Of a stretch of 64,000 bases of DNA, positions 46,398 through 58,154 are shown in pieces (position 1 is the first letter of the stretch; each line of letters starts with the position of its first letter). Position numbers and translations under genes: made by a program. The stretch covers positions 1,612,001 to 1,676,000 of the forward strand of contig JAXCHB010000015.1 of assembly GCA_036926305.1 (NCBI GenBank), read 5' to 3'. The notes under the pieces are model-generated. The model had not been told where the DNA came from and did no database searches. It saw only the letters and a program-made list of their open reading frames with translations. Source of the stretch: Uropetala carovei (Eukaryota > Arthropoda > Insecta > Odonata > Petaluridae).

Positions 46398-46841
46398 CAG
46401 TGGTGGGCAACATTTTCTGCATGGTTGGGGACCGCATTGATGGCAGTGAACCCTTCCGTGGACAATGGATTATAGTTAAGTCGTAAGTTACCTAGAGATT
46501 CTTAGGCACCATATGCGTGGAAATAAAGTTGGAATTAGCTTTTTAGGGTTAAAATTTCAATATTAAAAGTCATGATGGAATTCAGTCTCAGATATATCTG
46601 TGAGAAAAAAAAATCAAAAACAGCATTAAAAAGAAGACCTGAATCGAGAAATAATATTTACTAAGAGGTCACAATTCAACGTCAGATATCTTAACAGATT
46701 TTGCTACACGGAAAATAATATTTGGTAGTTAATTAAAATATATGAAAAAAGTTTTGAAAACTATGAAACACTGGCGGTGGGCCGCATAAAATTACGTGGT
46801 GGGCCACATACGACCCGCGGGCAGCATGCTGGGCACCCCTG
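46398..46841. mobile_element. hAT MITE (444 bp), diverged
   Basis: The left end CAGTGGTGGGCAACAT and the reverse complement of the right end, CAGGGGTGCCCAGCAT, match at 12 of 16 positions. Subterminal GGGCCACATACGACCCGCGG is typical. The flanks TGCTATCG and ATCTATAG match at 5 of 8, so the target duplication has decayed. Confidence 0.65.
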
Positions 46842-46849
46842 ATCTATAG

Positions 46850-48205
46850 AAACGGTGCGCTGCGCCCCTTCTCGGAGAACATTCAGTCGATCATGTTAGA
46901 GTGATAGCATTTGAAATTGACAAGGATAAACAAAGACCAGCAAAACATTCCTTTGCGGATTTCTGCATTACTGCTGTCAACAGTTAACATATTTCTTAAA
47001 TACTTTATAATTAATTAAAACGCAGTGTTAGTGACAATGCTGCTAAAAGGTTCAGAAATGTGACGCCTTCAAATAAAACTAGAAGTGAATGAATGAAAAT
47101 GACGCAAAGTCTAAAATTTCAAGCAAACTGAGGCCTAAAAATTCAGTTTTATATGATGCGCTTAAGGTCTTTTTGAACGAATTATTGACCTATGAAATTG
47201 TTCCTATGGGAAAATCCGTTTCGACTATCGTCGTGTCGATAATCGTCTGGGATTCCACGAACAAATTAACGACGGTTATCGAGGTCTTACTGTAAATTTC
47301 ACACGTGAAACCTTTGCAGATGTACCCTAAATCTTGATATAATCAGCGATTGATATCCAAGCTGTTTTATTAAGGTAATGGGTACGTTTTTTGTTCAAAA
47401 TTTTGATTTTTTTACGGAAGAAATAGAATACCCGTTTTGACGTTTTAAATGTTTTGATATTGAACCATATATGGGTTGCAGTAGAATGAAACTCGATGCT
47501 TAGTATACAGTATCATTTTTTGTTTATTTTTTGCCACAGTAACAAGGAAAACGAGTCAAGAAACCACTGATATAAAATGTATTCGCTTGTTTTCGTGTTA
47601 CGTAGGGTATGAATTTATTTAAATTCAGCTTTCAAGGGTAAAATTTCAACCATTAGAGCCATTAAATTAGTTTACATTAAAGCTTTATTTTTTCGTTATA
47701 TTCCGATGATTTTAGACAATTGACAATTGAAGGAAATATGTATATCCAATGGAGAAGATAGAAAAATCACCTGAAATGCATAAAAAAGAATCAGAATACA
47801 CAGAAAGAAAACATAATAACTATAGAATATAGATATTGTTTTTCAATTTTGATTACGGAGAAATTCCATGAATTAGGACATTATAATTTGCAATTTCTGG
47901 CGGTGGTTGTTGCTAGCATGAATGTTTGTATAAGGTCCTATTAAACCCTTTATATGTTAATCGTGTAATGGAAATTTTCCACCTGTTGTTACCAACATCG
48001 TGTTAATAATGACCCTATGCGGAAATCGTAAACTTTTCCCTTTTCAATCTATTATTCAGCATAGAACACTGCAAAGTTACGCCTTCTGGATTGGTTTTTG
48101 AAAGTGTAAAGGTTAGGTAAAAGATACCTTTGTATTGATCCTTTAACAGTCTTCTAAATTTTGAATTTCTTGATGGAAAGAAAATATTCTCGTTCTGAAA
48201 CAGGA
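46850..48205. other. AT-rich gene-free stretch
   Basis: No gene or repeat ends that I can support. Confidence 0.4.
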
Positions 48206-48211
48206 CTAGTC

Positions 48212-48305
48212 TGCTACGATAGTTCAGTGATAGAATATCCGTCCGACAAGTGGAAGATCCTGGTTCGATTCCCGGACATAGCAGATTTTTTCACGTTTCC
48301 ACATT
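48212..48305 (+). repeat. tRNA-Gly-like SINE head with tail; best copy of its family
   Basis: Positions 48212-48283 fold like a 72-base tRNA: acceptor TGCTACG/CATAGCA (6 of 7 pairs), D arm GTTCAGTGATAGAAT, anticodon stem TCCGT/GTGGA, T arm CCTGG-TTCGATT-CCCGG. The D and T arms resemble tRNA-Gly. The anticodon loop is CCGACAA, so base 33 is C instead of the nearly invariant T, which argues against a working tRNA. The tail ATTTTTTCACGTTTC is shared with the copy at 19254. Confidence 0.65.
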
Positions 48306-48579
48306 TTCCATTTGAATTTCTTACCAAAAGTACAATTTCAATTTCTTCTTCAGATCAATTGTGATGGTATTCTCAACGCAATACAGCAAAAACTTGGGAA
48401 AACACTGCTAAGTATACGAAACTATAAGCCACACCAGTAACATTGCCCGTACGTGATACAGTCAAATCAGACAAAGGGTTATAACCTGGGTTACCAACTC
48501 TCCGGGTTTTGGGACTGGTCTCCGGGTTAAGGGTAAATTTTCCGGGTCAACAACATATACGGACCAGAGTGACACTCCT

Positions 48580-48745
48580 AGGGTGACCACATGTTCCGTA
48601 TTTTACGAGCGTCCCCAATTTTTCCTCAAATGTCCCGCGTACGGCGTGGTATCAATACGGGACGCACTTTGTTCCGTATTTTTTATGAAAACAGATATAT
48701 TGATTTCAGATACAATTAGGGTAGCCGCATGCCCCGTATTTTAAT
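48580..48745 (+). repeat. Two direct copies of an AGGGTgaCCaCATGttCCGTATTTT motif
   Basis: AGGGTGACCACATGTTCCGT starts at 48580 and AGGGTAGCCGCATGCCCCGT at 48718, each followed by ATTTT. They are 138 bp apart in the same direction, and further CCCG.GTA and TCCGTATTTT phrases lie between. They may be ends of another small transposon; no inverted partner found. Confidence 0.45.
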
Positions 48746-48755
48746 GTAATAAATT

Positions 48756-48869
48756 CAGTGCTCGGAATGAGCCGGAACGATCACATGTATCAAAAATATC
48801 GGCGATTAGTTCCGAATTGTAATATTTTCCTCCCGAGCGTTCCGTTTCGTTAAATTCCATTTCGAGCAC

Positions 48870-48871
<2 letters not shown>
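48756..48871. mobile_element. 116-bp MITE inside the outer hAT element
   Basis: CAGTGCTCGGAATG at the left and CATTTCGAGCACTG at the right are 13-of-14 inverted repeats. The flanks AATAAATT (48748-48755) and AATATATA (48872-48879) match at 6 of 8. The right flank runs into a (TA)n microsatellite. Confidence 0.55.

Positions 48872-48902
<31 letters not shown>
48872..48902. repeat. (TA)n microsatellite
   Basis: An uninterrupted AT/TA run of about 30 bases, used as the target of the element that starts at 48904. Confidence 0.95.
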
Positions 48903-48903
<1 letters not shown>

Positions 48904-48905
<2 letters not shown>

Positions 48906-50724
48906 TTAGCGGATTTACAATAAGGCCAAAGCAGGACATGGCCTGCGGGCGGCGGGGATATGGGGCGGTCTGATTCAAGAATGATAATTAAAACGGTATT
49001 TCATGACGGGGATGGAAAAGAGTATTAGTGTAACTTTCGATGGAAAAATCATCACAATTAACTATTCCGATTTAATAATCAATAATTCCAAAAATAATAG
49101 ACAGAGACAATTTCGACGGTACGACGTTCCTCCGACTCTTTGGAAGTTTTCGTGTCAGGTTATCCTCTCAGCGTTGTCATGCAAAGCTGGTACACGCCTC
49201 GGGAGCTTCATGTGCGGGATATACGGTTATTTATATATTTTTTGCACAATACACAATCTTAAATCTGAAAAATCTTGATATATTTTAAAAGAATGCGACT
49301 TCACCATCCCGTTATGTTTAATTAATTCTATTATTTTTACTGTTTTTCCTTTTTTTCATACCTTAAATTTTGTTTGAATTTTCGCGCAGTTACTCGAATT
49401 GGGGAATTATGGCTTATAAAAATCACTATTCAGTGCTAAGACGAACTTTCACGAATGATATTGTGTAATGAAATTGTTTATACGATCTTAGTACGAAGGC
49501 TTTCGCCGCGTGTTGTCTCCATGATCCGTAGTTTTATCGGGATTTCCGCAGCGTTCGTCTAGAGCAGGGGTCTGCAACCTTTTTCCTAAGAAGAGCCACT
49601 TTTTCAAATTATGTGTAAAACGCATCATAAGAAGAGCCGCAGTCATTGACGGGGTGGGGGGCGATTCTCACCTCCTTAACCTTTGCTGTTGTTTTACTTT
49701 TTGGAATTATCTCTGTAAACCAAACGTTTATTCTACGGAATGCGTCCATACGTTTTTAGTTATCTGCAATTTCTATTAAAATAATTTACGAAGTCAATTT
49801 CTTTCTTGGAGGTTTTATCAGAGAGAGAGAGTTGCTGTTAAAAGCCGCACAAAAATCCTTAAAGAGCCACTTGCGGCCCCTGGTCTAGAGAGGTGACGTT
49901 TCGCTGACACTGCCGCCGGCTTCTTCAGGTCGAAGTCGAAGTTTATACGATGGACTATTTTTTTAAATTTAAGGAATTTTTTACGGATGAAGAAAAGCGG
50001 ATGTCGAAATTTCTATAATCTCGTTCTAAGCATTTATTTTGTTTAATATATACAAAAAATTTCAGCCTCGTGGTTTTTTGGGAAATAGATGAAATATGAA
50101 AATGTTGATAAAAGTTTGTTAACTGTTAATGTTCAAGTTATTTTAAGTTAATTTTTAAAATATATTTCCGATTTTTCTGGTCCGTTTTGCTTATTTCATT
50201 TTATTTTTGAAAAAATTGTATTTCAGAATAGATATTGGACAAGTATGTAATTTTTTCTGTTATTATCAAATTAAAATTTTTCAAGTTTTGAAATATTTAT
50301 ATATTCATTTTTATTGAGTCCAGTCTTCCAATATGGACCACATTTTCTCAAAATTAAACTTTTAAACACAAAGTTTCAAGTTTATTCTGGAATAAATTTC
50401 CTTTTCGTGGCAACCCAACGATTGCCGATTTAACACAACATTTTTATTAAACAATTATACAATGGAGACGATAAAGGAATAATACTGCTCTTATTGAATG
50501 TCGTGAGTAGACAAAAGACAGACGAAGAAAATCACTTCGAAATCACGAGAGATCATTGGAATCAACCTATCGAAACTCGTCACGGATCTAACCATAAATA
50601 CGGACAAAATAATATATAGTTTCACCGGAATAATATTTAAATTAAATCAATTTATCGAAAAAAAATGGAGGGGGCGGCGAAAAAAATTTGGCCTAGGGGC
50701 GGAAATTTTCCAATTCCGCCACTG
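48904..50724. mobile_element. hAT-like element (1821 bp) nested in the outer hAT element
   Basis: The left end CATTAGCGGATTTAC and the reverse complement of the right end, CAGTGGCGGAATTGG, match at 11 of 15. The flanking TATATATG is identical (48896-48903 and 50725-50732), though a TA-rich target makes chance identity easier. Subterminal AAGGCCAAAGCAGGACATGG and AATTTGGCCTAGGGGCGG agree with this. The 91-codon frame at 49003-49278 shows no transposase motif. It holds the MITE at 49565-49882. Confidence 0.65.
49565..49882. mobile_element. hAT MITE (318 bp) with perfect TSD, innermost of the stack
   Basis: The left end CAGGGGTCTGCAACC and the right end ACTTGCGGCCCCTG are inverted repeats of the hAT type. 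The flanking GTCTAGAG is exact (49557-49564 and 49883-49890) and fits the hAT target preference nTCTAGAn. AAGAGCCACTTTTTC at the left and AAAGAGCCACTTGCGG at the right are typical of this group. Confidence 0.9.
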
Positions 50725-51244
50725 TATATATGTAATGTAATTTATGAAGGGTTTACAGAAATTAACCCACTTTTACAAAAAGTTACAAACGAGTAGTCTC
50801 AACTGCATTTATACTCAGTGGCTTCTAGTTCCTTGTATGCGTAAATTGTTAAATTTATTGTCCTATTAATTAATACTTGAAATTTATTATTAGCATTGTT
50901 AAATCTTGAATTTTACTGTATTTTGGATATTTTTCTGTGGAATAGATCAATAAATAAATGATGTCCACATTTACATGAAAACTAATTATCTCTTGCGTAT
51001 TAAACATTTAAAAACAGTAAACATACTTCATTTTCTTCACCTATGAGACTCTTCGGGTCAAATTAGGAAATCTCCGGGTCATTGACGAATTTGAGCTGGC
51101 AAACCAGGTTATAACGGGCATGGTGACAAGTCTTGATCTAGTTATGAACAGGAAAATTTCGTATTTAAATAATATGAAACGCTTCGCAGGGATGTCTCTT
51201 ATCTGTTCGACCTTTCTTTTTCTCCTATCCGACCGTAGCAACTC

Positions 51245-51645
51245 CCTCAAGAGGAAATAAGAAGGGGAGAGAGAGAGAGAAAAAAAAATCCCTTAAAACC
51301 CTCTTCAGACGAAGCGTCATCCTATTTAACGCCTCCGTCGCATCCCCCAACTCCTTCCATTTGTTCCTCGCTACGCCGACTACTCTCACTTTTGCGTCAC
51401 CGATTTTCTCCACCTCCACTCACCGTTTCCAGACTTCAAACCCACGCGACTTCCCCCTTAAATCTCCTCCCAAAGCCATCCTCTTCCTCCTCCCACCTCC
51501 TCTCTCTCTCTCCTTTCACTTCTGTGTCATGGCGCTAGCTAATTCCCGAACCCGTGTGACGCTTTTTCCCTCCTCACATTCGAAGTGAGTACCAGAAACG
51601 CCTTATCACTCTCTTCCTCTCTCTCTCTCTCTCTCTTTTCTTTAC
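51245..51645. repeat. GA run, CT-rich tract and CpG-richer DNA
   Basis: (GA)n at about 51266-51280 is followed by CT/CCT-rich sequence at 51330-51530 and (CT)n at about 51617-51635. Opposing frames here (for example 51225-51419 minus and 51361-51588 plus) cover the same bases and show no family. Confidence 0.7.
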
Positions 51646-51899
51646 TAGGTTGGCCATGTCAGGTCCTTCCTAGGTTTTTACCACAAATACTTAGTCTTCT
51701 CTTTTTAGAAGTTTCCGAATTTGTAATTCAATCTCTTAATTGTGTTTTTTTGTTCTTTTTTCATTTGTTTAGTTTCAGGTATTGGTCTTCTGTTTGTATG
51801 CTTATATGTTATTATTTTTATTGTCATTTGCAATTCATAACGTAGGGTTAAATGTAAGAAGGGACTATGTGGTCTCAGTTTCGCCCTAAGTAAAGTCGT

Positions 51900-52565
51900 T
51901 TGTCTGTCTGTCTGTCTCGAGCACTTTTCCCCTCTTATCTCTCTTTCTATGTCTCTCTCTCTCTCTTCTCATTCTTCCTGGTATTTGTATGGTTGTATAT
52001 TTCTGTTTTGTATACATACACATTTTTTCTCGTTTTTTTCGAAAGTGATTACGATTTTTTCGCCATTTTTTAAACCTCTCTGCTATTCGTCGGTGTTTTC
52101 CGCGTTCGGATTTTTTCTGCGTTAATCAAGACTTTTTTAAAACGCACAAACATTTTTGTAGTATTTGTTTGTTCCACAAATCAAATATGCAAATTATATA
52201 TGTAACTTATTTCATACTCGACGGAAGGGAATACAGCTCTCAATTCCTTCTTAAATAAAGTTGTCTGCCTTCTTTCTCGCCTATTCCTCCTCCATCTTTG
52301 TTGTTTTCTTTTTCTTGCTCGGAATATTTCTTCTTTCGCCTCTGCCTTCCTCTATATTTCCTCCTTTCTCATCTCTTTCTCAGTATTTTCGTCATATCTC
52401 CCCGCATTAGTTACTTCTCCCTTTTCTCCACGTATCTTTCTTTCCTTCTCTCCCTCCGCTCTCTTATTTTCTCTTTTCCTTTTATTTCTTTTCTTTATTT
52501 TCTGTATTTTTTATCCCTCATTATTTTTTAATTCTCTCCAGCCCTGCCATTATTTTCTCCCCCCA
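51900..52565. repeat. Polypyrimidine tracts with (CTGT)n
   Basis: TCTGTCTGTCTGTCTGTC at about 51902-51919, (CT)n near 51955-51966 and a long T/C-rich tract at 52260-52560. Frames over it are low complexity. Confidence 0.8.
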
Positions 52566-52622
52566 TTTTTCTGCACAAACGTACAACTCAATGAGGCACA
52601 CGAGCATTATGGATTTTTGGGA

Positions 52623-52860
52623 AGGGCCGCAGTAAGGTAAAGCAGCTTTTATCTTGATAAGTTAGCAACCGTTTACTTATTAAGAGCAACAGTTAGTGAA
52701 ACGCTTTGTATTATGGTTCAAATTATGCTAAAGTAATCATTTTGAATGCGGTAAAACGAAGTATGAATCATATATTAATTTTGTACGTAAACGGTGTAAC
52801 ATAAGGGCCGCAGTAAGGAGGCATTAAGAGGTCTGTATGCGGACCGCAGGCTCCATGCTC
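52623..52860. repeat. hAT-derived fragment with direct AGGGCCGCAGTAAGG repeats
   Basis: AGGGCCGCAGTAAGG occurs at 52623-52637 and again at 52804-52818. GCGGACCGCAGGCTCCATGC follows at about 52839, a hAT-like GC motif. No intact pair of ends. Confidence 0.4.
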
Positions 52861-53110
52861 CATCTGTGCCCTTCTTTGTTTCCTTCTCTCCCTCTTCCGC
52901 TCTTGTTCCTCCAATTCCACCTCTCCCTCGTTACTGTTGCTTTGCTTGTCAACGAGGCAAATACTTTTCATAGGACAACATGGCATTATAGGTCCCCTTT
53001 CCATTCACTGCCATTTTATTCCTTCGAGGTTCTTTTTCCATCTCTCCTTCCTACTGTTCTCCTTCCTCTTCCCCTCTCTTCTTCGCCTAAACCATCTCTT
53101 GCATTTCCAA
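52860..53110. repeat. Polypyrimidine tract
   Basis: CT-rich on the plus strand with interruptions; frames over it are Ser/Leu/Phe-rich artefacts. Confidence 0.7.
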
Positions 53111-55077
53111 GTGGCTCCATTTCTCACCGTTTCATTCTCGCGATACGTAGTTCCAGCGCCTTAGGAGCAGTTCCAATATCTATTACGTGTACGTATTAGC
53201 ACGAATAAATTCTAAAGAAAACTGCTATCCTAACGAACGGTTTCGAAACAACCAACTTGAATACTTAAATTACGTTGATAAACGAGAAACAGATGAGAAC
53301 CAGAGAATCATCCACTTGGTTTTGCATAGGTTATTTGTATAATCCAAGTATTTTTCAATCAAAGGGTAGATTTAAATATTTTTGATAATCCAAAGTTTTT
53401 TTATAACCTTGTTGTGGCTTTTGGAGATGCCCGAGACAATTAAGAAAAAGATTTTGCTGTTTGAACGATTTAGTTGCCCTTATAGAAAGTACACCTTATT
53501 TATTTTATTTCATAGATGCTATATGCATCATTCTGAGGATAGTTTGGTTACTTATAACAACAGCAGTATTATAATTATGAATTATTTCGCGATATAAAAG
53601 CTTAACTGCACATTTTGCTTCACTACCTCTTCATTAAATAAGGCCCTTAACAGATAACTGATTCCATAGTCATTTTTCAGTTCCGTATCATTGATAAGTC
53701 GCATACATGAAAGTCCTTTCAATTAATCACCAATATGGGCTATAATAGATAAATACCTCATTACGGTAACTTCATTTCCTGCTTAATAGATTGTTTGACC
53801 AATGAGTAGCGATGCCAATTAGTGTAATGCCGGCTTTGATGTTTGCTACGTTATTAATGTTCCCTGATGTATTACCATAAATACATCGTAAAAATTCATT
53901 CTGTATAGTTTTATAAAAATTCATGGGCTAATAGATAAAATTCTCTTTTATTAGCGATTATCAGTCAATTGGCGACAAGATACAGAACTCGTCATGTTTT
54001 TTTACATAAAAGATTCTCAGTATTAAAGCTTATTCGAGAACTCACTGGCTTCATATAACTTGCTGGATATTATGCGATAAACACGAACCAAAGTCGACAT
54101 GAAATAGTATCTGCCACATTTTCAAATCAACGTATTGTTTTGTTTTTCGAGCGCCGATTTCAGTCGAGACTTGTGTAAATTTATTTTAACTAGTCTTTTC
54201 TTTCTTTCCGAAACAACCCGAGGGGAAGAGTCCGGCGTTTTCTTCCATTGCAAAGCGATGCTCTTTTTTTCGACGAAAATATTTTAACAAGATCGGTGAA
54301 ATGAAACGGAACATAAGATAAAATAAGAAACGTACACATTATCGGCATCGAAAGTTTATTTCTTTGGGAGTGAAGTTCTTCTCCAACGGCGTAACGCAAA
54401 ACTTGGTAACATTCCCGATATTGATTTAAACAGAAACTTTCATTTATAAAAAAACGCCGATAATGGAGACGGGCGGAGATGTCGATAATAAACAAGACAA
54501 ATGAAACGAGAAGCGAGATTAAAAATAAACGAGTTCGGAAGAACGGTGAGAAGGAAAACAAAGGAAATTGTCTCTCACTTCTTTTATTTCCATCGAGATT
54601 ATTTGCGCGGGATCATTCATTCTGAAGCCAACCCTTTTGCAGATAAATAATAGATAGCAATTTAACTAAATTCAGAGTAGACTTTGACTTGAGTTTATAT
54701 GAATCGTGTTTTTGAAATTGCTTTTTTGTTCAAGAAAGAATTATCGATCTCATTTATGTGAGAAAAAACGTGCTACAGTGGTCTGACCGTCTGTGGACAA
54801 TCAATTTTTTTGTATCTACATTCCAAAGACAGAAACCTGAAAATTTTTAAGAAAACGTCCTTCCACCTTTTGCTTTGTAGTCAAAATGCACGTCTGATTA
54901 TTACAAAATTTTTGTGCCTATTGGTAAGATCGTTTGCCATACCTAAGTGAGGCTGAAATAGATAACTCTATTATTCAATTGATTGAAGTATTTAAATATC
55001 ACATCATTCCCATCGCCATCGGATTGAAATGGTTTGTCAGTTCGTTTTACTTTGCGCTAGCATACGTTAAAATTAAA
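53111..55077. other. Gene-free stretch
   Basis: It contains a partial relative of the 34693 TIR element at 53398-53425. A CpG-richer island at about 54100-54620 holds a 123-codon minus-strand frame (54190-54561) with a hydrophobic N-terminal stretch but no recognised family; it cannot be supported as a gene. Confidence 0.4.
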
Positions 55078-55235
55078 CAACAAGGGTGAAGGGATGGAAA
55101 TTTAACTTATATGCATGAGTGCATAAGACTGATCACAAATGCGAAGATAGAGAAGGAGAAAAATTCCGTAATTGATCGGGAATCGAACCCTAGTTTCCCG
55201 CTTACTTTAACCAACTAAGCTACCAAGGCAGACTG
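55078..55235 (-). mobile_element. tRNA-derived SINE, minus strand (copy 1)
   Basis: On the minus strand it begins CTGCCTTGGTAGCTTAGTTG with an A box (TAGCTTAGTTGGTTAAAG) and has the B box GGTTCGATTCC. The body ends with CATATAAGTTAAATTTCCAT and CCCTTCACCCTTGTTG. The same body follows the copy at 55380-55507. Confidence 0.7.
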
Positions 55236-55379
55236 TAATAATTCTCCGTTCTCCAATTAGGGCATTTACGATGAAGTAAGGGCTAACTCAGTTAGTAAAC
55301 CTTACCACACTATATGTCCTCATTGAGGCAAAGCGGAAAACACCCATATTTTGTCTCACAATCAGAATTTACCTGTTAA

Positions 55380-55507
55380 ATAACAAGAGTGAAAGGATGG
55401 AAATTTAACTTATATACATGAGTACATAACTCGACTGGAACTCGAACCCGAGTGTCCCACTTTCCGGTTAGGTGCTTTAACCAACTAAGCTATCAAGCCA
55501 GCCTAAT
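55380..55507 (-). mobile_element. tRNA-derived SINE, minus strand (copy 2)
   Basis: On the minus strand it begins TGGCTTGATAGCTTAGTTGG, with GGTTCGAGTTCC as B box and the same body as copy 1 (TATATAAGTTAAATTTCCAT, CCTTTCACTCTTGTTA). The two heads are 273 bases apart in the same direction, with an unrelated-looking spacer. Confidence 0.7.
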
Positions 55508-55639
55508 GCGTAATGCCCACTGTAACAACATAAAAATAGCGAAAGCCATACGAATTCAGACCTCAATTTTATCTCTTAATTTGAAACCCGCAATCGAATC
55601 CAAATAAATCAGTTTACCAGAAAAAAACGTCCGATAGAC

Positions 55640-56345
55640 GCATTTATGATACTTGTGCAATAAGAAAAATCGGTACAACATACATTGTACAAACTTTCTC
55701 ATATATTAATGCGTCGTTTAGTTAAGTATCTTTAGAAAATGAAAATCGTATCAGCCGGTTTTTAGAAAATCCAATTTTTGTTAAAGTTGCCCAAGAATAA
55801 ACTAGCCTTATATTCATTCTTTGAGTAAAATGAAATATGTAGTATTATTGCAGACGTATACTCAAGTAACGGTACGAAATTTTATCAAAATCGTTCTAGC
55901 CGTTTTTGAGAAAATCAAATTATTGTTCAAGTTGCATAGAATAAACTAGCCTTATATTAATTTTTGAGGAATATGAACTATACAGTATTATTGAAGACGT
56001 AATATAAAGTAACTGTACGAAATTTGATCAAAATCATTCTAGCCGTTTTTGGGAAAACCAAATTGTTGTTTAAAATGCGTAGAATAAACTTCCTTTAATT
56101 ATTGAGCAATGTCAACCATTTCTTTATAGCCTCTGCTTTGTATGATAAAATGCCCAAGTACGAGATTTCATTCACTTTCGCTCTACCGTTTAGGCTATAG
56201 AGCCAGTAACAGACAGACAGACGCCATTGCGAAAACCACTTTTTCGGATTCAGCGACACCTAAAACGTATATTTCCTTAAAAATCTCGAGGTCGAATTTT
56301 TTTCACGATTACAATACTTTCTCAATATACTTCGTATATGATAAG
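55640..56345 (+). repeat. Dispersed repeat family R1, copy A (undisrupted)
   Basis: It contains about three tandem units of about 144 bp with the phrase AAAATCGTTCTAGCCGTTTT (starts near 55742, 55887 and 56030). A junction ACCGTTTAGGCTATAGAGCC, a (CAGA)n run (56212-56221) and a conserved end follow: ACACCTAAAACGTATATTTC, ATCTCGAGGTCGAATTTTTT, TTCTCAATATACTTCGTATA. No coding region; class unknown. It preserves the empty site for the pogo MITE that splits copy B. Confidence 0.75.
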
Positions 56346-58150
56346 TAAAAGTAATGGTACTAGGCAGTAATGGTACTAGGCAGGTTAGATATTTTCCGTG
56401 TCCACTTCATTAAAAATGGAGATTTAGTCGTTTGCATATTAAAGAGCCTATCATCGGTCTTTTAGGCACCCAACCGCATGATCTCGATTTGTTATGCGCC
56501 GAAATCGTGCATAAAAAACGCGTTTTCGAATTAATACCGGCCACTTAACTACGGGTGGGGAGTATGTATGTCCTTTCATTGCAAAAACAATCGATATCTT
56601 ATAAAAAAAAACTCTTTATCTAATTGCGTGGAAAGGGCGCGTAAGTGAGCGTGAATATAAATCGAAGCGGTGAAACAAGGCGACACTGTTATTAATTTAA
56701 GTGACGCTGATACGCATTTCGACCGATTTTCCGGAAATTCAATGTCCCGAAAAAATTAACGACGACGAAACAATTCGAATCCAATCCGCGGCCGAGAAAT
56801 TAAATGGTATCAATCATAATTTACCAACTTATTCGTTTCTGGATGCAAATTCATGGAGGTCAAAACGACAAAACAATAACGGATATTTGGTAGAATCGGT
56901 TTAATTTTGTTCGGTCTGACGATTGTTTCGGAGTGAAATTAATTAATTCGTTATGGATTCCACTCGCAAAAAAATTTGTCTGATTTTTTTTGCGTTGCAT
57001 TAATTTTTGATAAATTTTCTCCCGATGGTTTTCACACAACTTTCTCGTGCAATGAATTATTTTTCAATGAAGCGCTTGAAAACGTTTAATCCATTACGGA
57101 GGATAATTTATTAACTCTAATGTTACCGTTAAAAGCTTAGTATCGTAATCTACTACGCGTTCGCAACATTAACTTGTGGAACATACAATTAAATGGACTG
57201 TTTTTATACTCTTTCGGATTAACTTGGTAAAATAATGCTTCAGTTTTCAACTGAAAACGTGTGCATATAAATAATTCAATTCGTTTATTTTACGTTAAAT
57301 GATATATATTCACAAAGAATAGTACAAGGCGCTCATTATTATTTTTTCATCGTTGGTTGAGTTCTTAGCAGTATAAATTTGTCGTCATAAAGTCATGATA
57401 TAACAAAAGATTAAACGGCATGTTACTGTTGCACTTTATGGTGTTTGCAGCGGTAACCTATGTGTACTTTAGGCTCGTCGGCACTGAGCTCTTCTAATAG
57501 CAATAGCAACTACAGCCTACCTTTAGGAGTATAAAAATATCACTTTGATATTCTCGGCAACACTTAATACGCCTTACAAAAAATTTCTTACCCTGTCTAA
57601 ATACAAAAATTAAATTAGTTAGAAAATCGAAAATTCACATTCAGTAGTTAAAACCATGATTTCATTATTTTTTGTGGATCGATCGAGAGCCATCGATTTT
57701 AAAAGGGAGTCCTATGAGCGTATATTTGCATTTTTCAGGCTATGTATTTTAAAACTATGCGAAATACAAAGAATTTTTCTCAAAAGTATAGCCAGGAAGT
57801 TAAATTGAAATACTCGTGTTATACCAGCAGTGTTGGTAATATTGCATTTAAAATGTAGAGAATTTACGTATATAAAGGTCTCCGAAAAATTTCACGTTGT
57901 AATTATAGGATTGCATAATCTGAAAAAAATTTTAAAAACCCCTGGTATATAAAACATTACAGGTTTCTTGAGGGAAGAATATCGAATATGTAAATAGTTG
58001 TCATGCCTATCTAACGGGAGTGATAAGTTGATAACAGGATAGATTTCTATCGGTACTATCGCGCTTAAATATTTACCAGGCATTCGGTGTAGACGGTTTT
58101 CGGGAAAAAAAACGCCCAATTCGACGCCCCTGGCTGTGCCACATTAATAA
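56346..58150. other. Gene-free stretch, CpG-richer at about 56400-56900
   Basis: The frame at 56701-56904 has no ATG in context and no recognised motif. No repeat ends supported. Confidence 0.4.
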
Positions 58151-58154
58151 CAAT

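Larger units (their letters stand above)
48486..51107. mobile_element. Outer hAT element of a nested stack (2622 bp) with perfect TSD
   Basis: The left end is CTGGGTTACCAACTC and the right end GAGCTGGCAAACCAG (12 of 15 inverted match). The flanking GTTATAAC is exact (48478-48485 and 51108-51115). CTCCGGGT/CCGGGTCA motifs recur near both ends. It holds other insertions at 48756-48871, 48904-50724 and, inside that, 49565-49882. Without them it is about 650 bp and non-coding. Confidence 0.8.

Noticed and set aside
48212..48283. Functional tRNA gene
   Set aside because: C instead of T at position 33, a mismatch in acceptor and T stems, and a tail shared with 19254 all indicate a SINE.
49003..49278. 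Possible hAT transposase remnant
   Set aside because: The 91-codon frame has no hAT dimerisation motif (C-terminal W-rich pattern), BED zinc finger or DDE residues that I can see.
54190..54561. 123-codon minus-strand ORF with hydrophobic N-terminus
   Set aside because: No family motif, no polyA signal or promoter support. Kept only as a remark in the gene-free stretch.
57892..58137. Possible transposon end near CCCAATTCGACGCCCCTGG
   Set aside because: It looks like a GC-rich element terminus, but no inverted partner or target duplication was found upstream.
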